From positions 1-5,040 of the forward strand of contig JAITXR010000389.1 in NCBI GenBank assembly GCA_031284665.1: DNA of 5,040 bases, given 5' to 3'. This stretch comes from Paludibacter sp. Its GTDB lineage: Bacteria; Bacteroidota; Bacteroidia; Bacteroidales; Paludibacteraceae. A program made the translations under genes and the position numbers. The notes beneath the pieces are model-generated. The model saw nothing but the letters and a program-made list of their open reading frames with translations, searched no databases and was not told where the DNA came from. Below, piece after piece: positions 1 through 5,040 of the stretch; the first letter of the stretch is position 1; every line of letters starts with the position of its first letter.

Positions 1-1310
1 TTTGGCGCACAATAATATTTGTATTTTGCCGACACTTCGTATTTTTTCAAATCAATAATCTGCTCCTTGCCATTGCCCGGAATGTTGTAAGGCAAGTCGA
101 TAGCATATTCCATCGAGATATTTTTTTCTTCGGAAGTAATGTAATCTTCCATCTTTTTAGTAGTAACAACAATTACTCCATTTACACCTCTAATACCGTA
201 AATGGCTGTTGCAGAGGCATCTTTTAAAACCTCGATAGATTTAATCATATCAGGGTTAATGTTGTTCATGTCATCGTAAGGCATACCATCGACAATATAT
301 AAAGGTGTTGAGTTTTCGTTACCAGAAGATAAACCTCGAATACGAACAGTAGAGGCTGCACCCGGAGCAGAATATCCTTTATTAGAATCGTCGTACGAAA
401 TAGAATTTTCTAAATCCGCATTTGCCTGAGTACGTGGATGATAAGTAACGTAATTCAAAAACCAAGTAGAAAAAACCGGTGCATCTTTTCCGCGCGAAGG
501 CGTGGCTGTTGAAAGCGTAATTTTTACTTTTTCCCAATCCAAACCTGTTGTTTGGCGCACTTTTGAGCGACTTTGCAGTACTACCGGCTTATCGATGCTT
601 GCAATATTCATATCGTAGTAAGGAGTCCAACTTGCCGATTGTGTGAAGTAAGTAACTGTGATATTGGCAGTTGCGGCAACAGGTGCAACCAAAGCAAGTT
701 TCAGCAGTCCGGTGTTTGTGCCTTTTGCGCCGCGTTCCTGATTTAACTGATTATTAAGCCGTTGCAACGATTTTGTTGCTGTTTCTTTTTTCTTGTTGTC
801 GTTGGCAATGGTAATTTCCAGCGCATTGGCTTTTGTGCTGTAAAAATCGAGGTTTTGTGTGATTTCGGCAAGTGTCAGCGTTTTTTTTATCACATCGGCA
901 TTTCCACCCAAATTGCTTTCGATGCCTTTTTGCAAAAACGTTAAAGCGTTGGTATTTATTTTAATAGCGGTGTTGAGTTTGGCAATTTCGGCGTTTACAA
1001 TCTCAATTGAATCCTGCAAACGTGTTACCAAATCGGACGATTTTTTTTCGGAAAGATAATCGGTCGAAAATTCGGACGAAGAAAGCAAAACACTATTCGA
1101 TACATTTATTTTCAACGAGTTAATATCAATCGCAGGGCTTAATCCTTCGAGCGTAACAATGTTTTCGCCTGCTTTTAGTGCTGCCGATGCTGTGTGTGTA
1201 AGTTCGGCTCCGCTAAAAAATACGGTGGCGGATTTTAGCGTTGTTTTGGTGTTTTGTGCTGATAAACAAAACGTTAACACAATGCAAAGAATTGAAATAA
1301 TTTGTTTCAT
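1..1310 (-). CDS. MuiA-like DUF4140/DUF4139 protein with an inserted TonB-receptor plug segment, 3' end outside window
   Basis: The first 436 residues are visible and the frame is open to the left edge. Residues 1-19 form a signal peptide ([19 protein letters not shown]), so the protein is exported. Residues about 21-85 look like the DUF4140 N-terminal domain, including [15 protein letters not shown]. Residues about 88-195 are a charged, leucine-rich helical region, probably coiled coil. DUF4139 begins near 214, with [10 protein letters not shown] at 225-234 and [18 protein letters not shown] at 257-274. It is interrupted at about 304-386 by a SusC-type plug segment and resumes with the [11 protein letters not shown] and KYKYYCAP strands expected of the family. 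MuiA-family proteins were named for an effect on mucoidy, but their biochemical role is unsettled. The start is the ATG 19 bases after the barrel gene's stop, and it places the signal peptide correctly. The gene is probably co-transcribed with the two genes upstream of it. Domain names come from motif recognition, not a profile search. Confidence 0.85.
   Translation of the reverse strand, partial: MKQIISILCIVLTFCLSAQNTKTTLKSATVFFSGAELTHTASAALKAGENIVTLEGLSPAIDINSLKINVSNSVLLSSSEFSTDYLSEKKSSDLVTRLQDSIEIVNAEIAKLNTAIKINTNALTFLQKGIESNLGGNADVIKKTLTLAEITQNLDFYSTKANALEITIANDNKKKETATKSLQRLNNQLNQERGAKGTNTGLLKLALVAPVAATANITVTYFTQSASWTPYYDMNIASIDKPVVLQSRSKVRQTTGLDWEKVKITLSTATPSRGKDAPVFSTWFLNYVTYHPRTQANADLENSISYDDSNKGYSAPGAASTVRIRGLSSGNENSTPLYIVDGMPYDDMNNINPDMIKSIEVLKDASATAIYGIRGVNGVIVVTTKKMEDYITSEEKNISMEYAIDLPYNIPGNGKEQIIDLKKYEVSAKYKYYCAP
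153..401 (-). other. TonB-dependent receptor plug segment inserted in the DUF4139 domain
   Basis: This stretch encodes residues about 304-386 of the MuiA-like protein. It matches the C-terminal part of SusC/RagA plug domains: [12 protein letters not shown] (316-327), [10 protein letters not shown] (335-344), [20 protein letters not shown] (351-370) and [16 protein letters not shown] (371-386). The usual first part of such a plug, with the 'L.G.VAG' strand, is absent, so this is an incomplete plug. In receptors the plug sits inside a 22-strand barrel; no barrel is encoded here, so gating a channel in cis is impossible unless the unseen C-terminus differs greatly from the family. A role in protein-protein contact is only an inference. 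Eight of its ten serine codons are TCT, against two of 28 in the upstream part of the gene. Confidence 0.85.
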
Positions 1311-1329
1311 AATAGTTTATTTTGAATTG

Positions 1330-1971
1330 TCATTTTAAATTAATCAACCACGCTGCCGATAGCGAAATATTCAGATTGTTTGAATAATTAAATCGGTTTA
1401 GTAAGTCGTTTGAAAATATATCCGCAACCGAATAATTAAATCTTCCATCAATTTGAAAAACTTGTTTCTTAATAATAAGGTAAAAACCCGGTCCTCCACA
1501 AAAACCGTAATCGAAACGATTATATACAGGCTTGTAATGTTGCTCCAGCGTGGAGTTATTTGTATTGTTTGTTAATTCTTTTTCGTTGAGCAAATAACTG
1601 AATTTTGGACCTATATTAAAATAAAGCCTGAATTTTGTCCCAAAATTAAAGTGTGTCATAAAAGGAATTTCGACGTAATCGAGCCGCCGAGCGTAAAAAT
1701 TATTGTTTGTTGCGCTGTCCCTTTCGTTCCATCCGCGCTGTTGAAAGTTGAGTTCGACCTGCCAACCCAAATTTTTAGTGGCTATGTATCTGAACATCAA
1801 TCCACCATTGTTTCCGAGCAAATAAGTTTGTTTCACTTTGGGATTAAAGCCAACTCTGGAAATCGTGTAGCCAAACGATGCTCCCACGTACAATTCCGGA
1901 GGATAATATTTGTGTTGCGCCGCTGCTGTGAACGACGCGAGCAACAATATAATTATTACACAATGTTTCAT
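1330..1971 (-). CDS. PorT-like outer-membrane beta-barrel protein
   Basis: The product has 213 residues. It begins with a signal peptide (MKHCVIIILLLASFTAAAQ), followed by alternating amphipathic strands that fit a small eight-strand barrel. Approximate strands are 27-38, 54-64, 68-81, 95-111, 114-128, 153-167, 171-185 and 198-212. LDYVEIPFMTHFNF (97-110) and YFNIGPKFSYLL (117-128) are typical of the Bacteroidota outer-membrane beta-barrel family that includes PorT (OMP_b-brl_2 type). Related proteins sit in the outer membrane, and most have no known substrate. The frame is open upstream to an ATG at 2058, but that start would overlap the upstream gene by 62 bases and bury the signal peptide behind 29 polar residues, so the ATG at 1971 is preferred. 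The gene lies 25 bases after the LysM gene and 19 before the MuiA-like gene. It should not be called PorT itself, because membership of the T9SS machinery cannot be shown here. Confidence 0.85.
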   Translation of the reverse strand: MKHCVIIILLLASFTAAAQHKYYPPELYVGASFGYTISRVGFNPKVKQTYLLGNNGGLMFRYIATKNLGWQVELNFQQRGWNERDSATNNNFYARRLDYVEIPFMTHFNFGTKFRLYFNIGPKFSYLLNEKELTNNTNNSTLEQHYKPVYNRFDYGFCGGPGFYLIIKKQVFQIDGRFNYSVADIFSNDLLNRFNYSNNLNISLSAAWLINLK

Positions 1972-1996
1972 TTGCTTGGCGCGAAAGTTTGATTTA

Positions 1997-3724
1997 TTAT
2001 TTATTTGAATAGTAGAGTTGGTGATTGATGAAACCTGAATTTGCGCTGCTGCGCTCAAATCTCACTTCGGATTGTATGCCTATATCACTTTCTAATTTTA
2101 ATTGTTGGGTGCTGAAATGTTTTGCGTTGATTTTCATTTTCGAGATAAAAAATGTAGTCAAATCGTAACCTAAAATATCGTATCTGGGCTGCGAAGTGGT
2201 TGGCTGCCAGCCTATTTCGTTGCGAAATTTAGTGTTGTAGAGCGACAGTAACGGTGATTCGTCGAGCGGAATAAAAGGCGAAATGCTGAAAAACTTAAAA
2301 CGTCTGTTTGCCGGTAATTGCCAACTGTACTGCTTGTAAAGCGATATTGAATGGAATTGCGCCAAAGAATCTAACTGCGCAAAAAACGGCTGCACTTGCG
2401 ACAGTTTATCGCTATTGAAAAACACAATATTTTCGCGGTTATTATCAATCGTCAAGATTGTTTTTGCTGAAATATTTTCAATTTTTTGATAATTTCTTAT
2501 GCCTTTTTGAATTAGACAATTTTCGAGTTTTTCGAGAAAACTGTTTCCGGAATCGTAATTTGCCGATTTTGGAAAATATGCCAATAAAATATTCTTGTTA
2601 GCAAAATTATTTTTACACCATTCGGCAGTAAATTCGGCTTCGACATCCTGACTTGGGTTGAATTGAAACAAAAATGGATTGTTGTTAATATCACTCACAT
2701 TTGCCGAAAATGGAATTAGCGTATTAATATTATTGTTTTTAGCAAAATCGCTAATTGCCTGAATTTGATTTGAATATGCAGGTCCTACAATTAAATCAAC
2801 TTTTTTAAGTTCGGGTTGCGCCAGAATTTCCATTATTTTGCTTTCCGATTTTTCGGTATCGTAAGCATAAATTTTGAATTTCACTCCTTGTTGGCGCGCC
2901 TCGGAAATTGCAAGCAATGCGCCGGCATAAAATTCCAAAAAGCGGTCGTTTGTGGCATCTTTCAGGTTTTGAAGCATATATGGCAACAGAAAAGCGATTT
3001 TGATTGACGAGGCATCCGAAATTTCGTTTGCAATCCGTTTATCGTCGGTATTTATTTGCATTTCTTTGACGGGCAGTATCAATTTATCGCCAACGCGCAA
3101 TGTTTTTTCGGCGCCGGGGTTAAGGCGAATTACCTGTTTAATATCCATAGCGTGCATTCGGCATATCGACGATAAAGTTTCGCCTTGTTCCACTGTGTGA
3201 ATAAAAAATTTGGAGTCGCTATTCGATTGAGCAGATGAATTTTCTGTGCGAACAGCCGCCGGTGCAGGATTTGTAGCAGGAAGATTTCCTGATTTTGCCG
3301 CATTTTTCGGAATTTGGAGCACCATATCTACCAATAATCCGTTTTTGGCGGCAGGATTGTATTTTATAATGTCGTCCTGCGAAACGTTATATTTTTGGCT
3401 AATGGCATACAAAGTCTGTTTTGGCGTTACAACGTGAGAAATAAATTCTTGATTTGCAGCCTCTTGTGAATTTTTTGTTTGTGTATTTGCAACGGGAATA
3501 AGCAGTGTTTGCCCCGCTTTTATTCCATCTTTGGCTTGTGGATTGCAAGTTATTATTTGTTCTTGCGTTACTCCGAATTTTTTACTTATTGAGTACAAAC
3601 CTTCGCCTGCTTCGACCATATATACTTGATATTCAATGTCGTTAGTCTGTTTTGCATTTTGAGCCATTAATACAAACGATAACGAAAATAAAAGAATTGT
3701 TATTAGATTTTTCGTTCTCAGCAT
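1997..3724 (-). CDS. Triple-LysM protein with a type 1 periplasmic-binding-protein domain
   Basis: The product has 575 residues and starts with a signal peptide (MLRTKNLITILLFSLSFVLM, cut near AQ at 21-22). Three LysM peptidoglycan-binding domains follow at about 31-78, 95-139 and 174-219. They are separated by low-complexity linkers rich in N, A, P, S and Q. Each LysM has the expected core, for example GEGLYSISKKFGVT, KQTLYAISQKYNVS and GETLSSICRMHAMD, ending in an LLIPV or LILPV strand. Residues about 241-530 resemble a type 1 periplasmic-binding-protein fold, with IKIAFLLPYM, FYAGALLAISEA, VDLIVGPAYSNQIQAISDFA and NTLIPFSA. Such fusions are common in Bacteroidota and are often labelled amino-acid ABC transporter binding proteins, but no transporter genes are nearby. 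A structural or regulatory role at peptidoglycan, as with the similar fold in E. coli LpoA, is a reasonable inference only. The gene ends in tandem stops (TAATAA) and is first of the three-gene minus-strand cluster. Confidence 0.9.
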   Translation of the reverse strand: MLRTKNLITILLFSLSFVLMAQNAKQTNDIEYQVYMVEAGEGLYSISKKFGVTQEQIITCNPQAKDGIKAGQTLLIPVANTQTKNSQEAANQEFISHVVTPKQTLYAISQKYNVSQDDIIKYNPAAKNGLLVDMVLQIPKNAAKSGNLPATNPAPAAVRTENSSAQSNSDSKFFIHTVEQGETLSSICRMHAMDIKQVIRLNPGAEKTLRVGDKLILPVKEMQINTDDKRIANEISDASSIKIAFLLPYMLQNLKDATNDRFLEFYAGALLAISEARQQGVKFKIYAYDTEKSESKIMEILAQPELKKVDLIVGPAYSNQIQAISDFAKNNNINTLIPFSANVSDINNNPFLFQFNPSQDVEAEFTAEWCKNNFANKNILLAYFPKSANYDSGNSFLEKLENCLIQKGIRNYQKIENISAKTILTIDNNRENIVFFNSDKLSQVQPFFAQLDSLAQFHSISLYKQYSWQLPANRRFKFFSISPFIPLDESPLLSLYNTKFRNEIGWQPTTSQPRYDILGYDLTTFFISKMKINAKHFSTQQLKLESDIGIQSEVRFERSSANSGFINHQLYYSNK

Positions 3725-3766
3725 TTTTTTTTATAATTTTGATTTGCTTTTACTGTTTTTATTTTG

Positions 3767-3790
3767 CAAATATACTTTTATTTTGAACAA
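3767..3790 (-). promoter_or_regulatory. Candidate Bacteroidota promoter for the LysM-barrel-MuiA cluster
   Basis: On the minus strand TATATTTG (3774 down to 3767) matches the -7 consensus TAnnTTTG of the Bacteroidota primary sigma factor. The nearest upstream TTG (3790-3788) is only 13 bases away, shorter than the usual spacing of about 19, so the -33 element is weak or different. Transcription would begin near 3760, giving a leader of roughly 36 bases before the ATG at 3724. The box lies in the divergent intergenic region in the correct orientation. Confidence 0.5.
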
Positions 3791-3813
3791 TAACAGAATT
3801 ATTTTTTAGTTTT

Positions 3814-3843
3814 TTTGTTATAAAAAAATAAAACCTAACTTTG
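3814..3843 (+). promoter_or_regulatory. Candidate Bacteroidota promoter for the T9SS cargo gene
   Basis: TTTG at 3814-3817 and TAACTTTG at 3836-3843 match the -33 (TTTG) and -7 (TAnnTTTG) elements with an 18-base spacer, close to the usual spacing. The spacer and upstream sequence are nearly pure A and T, with T-tracts that could help as an UP-like element. Transcription would start near 3848-3851, leaving a leader of about 100 bases before the ATG at 3950. The prediction rests on motif and spacing only. Confidence 0.6.
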
Positions 3844-3860
3844 CAGAAAATTAATTTTAG

Positions 3861-3888
3861 TGATGAGCGATTAGCGATGAATGATTAA
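3861..3888 (+). repeat. Four-unit heptanucleotide tandem repeat in the leader
   Basis: Four adjacent 7-base units, TGATGAG, CGATTAG, CGATGAA and TGATTAA, all fit the pattern YGATKAR with no gap. They lie just after the predicted transcription start of the plus-strand gene, so they would be in its 5' leader. The unit is degenerate, which suggests an old tandem array or a drifting short repeat. No coding role is seen, as the stretch is upstream of the signal peptide start. Function is unknown. Confidence 0.7.
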
Positions 3889-3911
3889 CATCCTAATTTG
3901 TAAGTTAATCA
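3882..3911. repeat. Short inverted repeat TGATTAAC-N14-GTTAATCA
   Basis: An exact 8-base inverted repeat has arms at 3882-3889 and 3904-3911 around a 14-base centre. Its left arm includes the last unit of the heptamer array. It is downstream of the predicted promoter, where it could form a weak AT-rich hairpin in the leader or serve as a dyad binding site. The arms are short, so chance is a real possibility. Confidence 0.35.
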
Positions 3912-3917
3912 CTTTAA

Positions 3918-3944
3918 AATTTAGAAATTAAGGAATTTAGAAAT
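3918..3944 (+). repeat. Direct repeat AATTTAGAAAT, two copies 16 bases apart
   Basis: The 11-base sequence AATTTAGAAAT occurs exactly at 3918-3928 and 3934-3944, immediately before the start of the T9SS cargo gene. AAGGAA at 3930-3935 lies between the copies, about 14 bases from the ATG at 3950, which is far for a standard Shine-Dalgarno. In an AT-rich leader such a repeat may be incidental, or it may give an unstructured A-rich ribosome entry region of the kind common in this phylum. Confidence 0.5.
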
Positions 3945-3949
3945 AAAAA

Positions 3950-5040
3950 ATGAAAATGAAAAAAACTATTTTGCTTTTAAGCGTTTTTGCCTGTTCTATT
4001 CAACTTTTTGCGCAAGTAAGTGCGAATGGAACTTTTGTTAGTTATCATAATAATCCAAATTATCCGGGTATCGATTATTTGTTTGTGTTTAACGGCATTG
4101 ATTCCAATACGTCGCTCGTTTATAATGGTACATTTAATAATAGTGTGAATTGGTATAAATATTCGGATACCGCGAATCCTATTGACAGTCAGACCGAAAC
4201 CTTTAATGTCGAGAATATGACGGGTTATATTCTGAAGATTGACGATAGTATTTCGTACTCTATCTGGGTGATTGATTACAGTCTATATTTGCCGATTTTT
4301 TATTCGCTTGTTCCCGAAAATAAGCCGGCGGAGCAGTGTAATGAGTTAAATTTGTTAATCCAAGCAGATGTTGAAATGCTTTATTATCAAACGCCACAAC
4401 AAAACAGGGATATTTTTATCGACCGCATTTTTACGGTTTCGTATAGCACCGTAGAGTACTCCGACAAAAAATGGAATGAGAAAAAACTTGAGTTTACTGT
4501 TATTCTTCCTGCGGCAACAATCAACGTCAGTCAAGCCCCGCTTTGCGATACTCAATTCAAAATTGTGGGTGATGATGTTTTTGCAAAGGCTTTGAATATT
4601 AAACCTTTGACTGAGTTTACTTCCGCTATGTATCGTGCCGTGAAGGTGGAAGCGCACATTGTAAGCACTACTTCGCCGCGCAGCGAAACAAACGAGGACG
4701 AGCGCCCGCAAGATGTGGACGCTATCGAAGGCTCGTCGCCGCTCGACATTACTTTTAATTCCTATGCCAACGAGGCGGCGTTGTATCATAATTGGGAATT
4801 TTTTAAGGACAATGTGCCAATGTTTTCGCGTGCCGACAAAGACCAACAATATACTTTTGCCGAAACAGGCGTGTATCGTTTGGTGTTAACGAGCAGTAAT
4901 CAGTATTGCTGGGCGAGCGATACGATAACTATTAAGGTGTCAGATTCTGATTTGCAAGTGCCTTTTGCCTTTACTCCGAATGGCGATGGGAAAAACGACG
5001 AATTTCGCGTTGCATATCGCTCGCTTGCTACTTTCAAATG
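3950..5040 (+). CDS. Secreted protein with PKD-like domain and type B T9SS C-terminal sorting domain, 3' end outside window
   Basis: The first 363 residues are visible. A signal peptide (MKMKKTILLLSVFACSIQLF, cut near AQ at 21-22) directs Sec export. Residues about 25-240 form a beta-rich region that I do not recognise, with cysteines at 130, 199 and 320. An acidic, charged linker follows (about 245-261, including SETNEDERPQDVDA), then a PKD-like Ig fold at about 262-332 with NWEFFKDN and YTFAETGVYRLVLTSSNQYC. PFAFTPNGDGKNDEFRVAYR from 338 is the opening of the gliding-motility-associated / type B T9SS C-terminal domain. This domain normally runs on for some 60-70 residues to the end of the protein, so little of the gene should be missing. 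Cargo of this kind crosses the outer membrane through the type IX system to the surface or medium. ATG at 3950 is followed by an in-frame ATG at 3956; either could be the true start. DNA around 4670-4745, encoding the linker, is clearly richer in G and C than the rest of the gene. Confidence 0.88.
   Translation, partial: MKMKKTILLLSVFACSIQLFAQVSANGTFVSYHNNPNYPGIDYLFVFNGIDSNTSLVYNGTFNNSVNWYKYSDTANPIDSQTETFNVENMTGYILKIDDSISYSIWVIDYSLYLPIFYSLVPENKPAEQCNELNLLIQADVEMLYYQTPQQNRDIFIDRIFTVSYSTVEYSDKKWNEKKLEFTVILPAATINVSQAPLCDTQFKIVGDDVFAKALNIKPLTEFTSAMYRAVKVEAHIVSTTSPRSETNEDERPQDVDAIEGSSPLDITFNSYANEAALYHNWEFFKDNVPMFSRADKDQQYTFAETGVYRLVLTSSNQYCWASDTITIKVSDSDLQVPFAFTPNGDGKNDEFRVAYRSLATFK

Noticed and set aside
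762..1059. Two short plus-strand open frames opposite the MuiA-like gene
   Set aside because: They overlap each other and are antisense to the coiled-coil region. The phenylalanine-rich translation reflects the complement of lysine-rich codons.
1..1310. Possibility that the MuiA-like gene is a frameshifted chimera or assembly join of two genes
   Set aside because: Hand translation gives one unbroken frame of 436 codons, with DUF4139 strands in order on both sides of the insert. An in-frame domain insertion explains it better than a random join, although an assembly check would be decisive.
1651..1992. 113-codon open frame on the plus strand opposite the barrel gene
   Set aside because: It is antisense to the beta-barrel frame, has no family resemblance, and its predicted protein lacks sensible export or domain features.
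1972..2058. Upstream start (ATG at 2058) for the barrel gene
   Set aside because: It would add 29 polar residues before a clear signal peptide and overlap the LysM gene by 62 bases. The internal ATG at 1971 fits export and operon spacing.
3810..3828. T7-GTTAT-A7 palindrome as a possible terminator
   Set aside because: No gene ends nearby; both flanking genes diverge from here. The arms are pure A/T, would be weak in RNA, and overlap the predicted promoter, so this is more likely promoter AT-tract sequence.
4355..4849. 164-codon open frame on the minus strand opposite the T9SS cargo gene
   Set aside because: It lies wholly antisense to a frame with a signal peptide, a PKD-like domain and a T9SS domain. 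Its translation is rich in R, C, H and K with no recognisable domain, as expected of an antisense shadow.

Overview
The window looks like chromosomal DNA from a Bacteroidota bacterium, probably a Bacteroidales-type anaerobe or an uncultured relative. It is AT-rich. The two clear promoter -7 boxes have the Bacteroidota TAnnTTTG form, and starts are preceded by A-rich leaders rather than strong Shine-Dalgarno sites. All four proteins begin with signal peptides, each with an A-Q pair at the predicted cleavage site. The protein families (type B type IX secretion cargo, PorT-like barrel, SusC-style plug, LysM/periplasmic-binding-protein fusion) are typical of this phylum.

Layout: positions 1-3724 hold three tightly packed genes on the minus strand, transcribed right to left. 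First is a 575-aa protein with three LysM domains and a type 1 periplasmic-binding-protein domain (3724-1997). After 25 bases comes a 213-aa eight-strand outer-membrane beta-barrel protein (1971-1330). After another 19 bases comes a DUF4140/DUF4139 (MuiA-like) protein that runs off the left edge (1310-1). Positions 3725-3949 are a divergent intergenic region with a candidate promoter for each direction, a four-unit heptanucleotide tandem repeat, a short dyad and an 11-base direct repeat. From 3950 to the right edge, on the plus strand, is the N-terminal part of a secreted protein with a PKD-like domain and the start of a type B T9SS sorting / gliding-motility C-terminal domain.

The three minus-strand genes are probably one operon for the cell envelope: a peptidoglycan-binding periplasmic or lipoprotein-like factor, an outer-membrane barrel, and a periplasmic or outer-membrane-associated coiled-coil protein. 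The plus-strand gene adds a cell-surface or secreted protein. No joint function can be shown from sequence alone.

The most notable feature is in the MuiA-like protein. Its DUF4139 domain is interrupted by about 80 residues of a SusC-type TonB-receptor plug segment (153-401), without the first part of a plug and with no barrel in view. Serine and glycine codon choice in this insert differs sharply from the flanking sequence, which suggests a transplanted module. No mobile elements, CRISPR arrays, tRNA or rRNA genes were seen.
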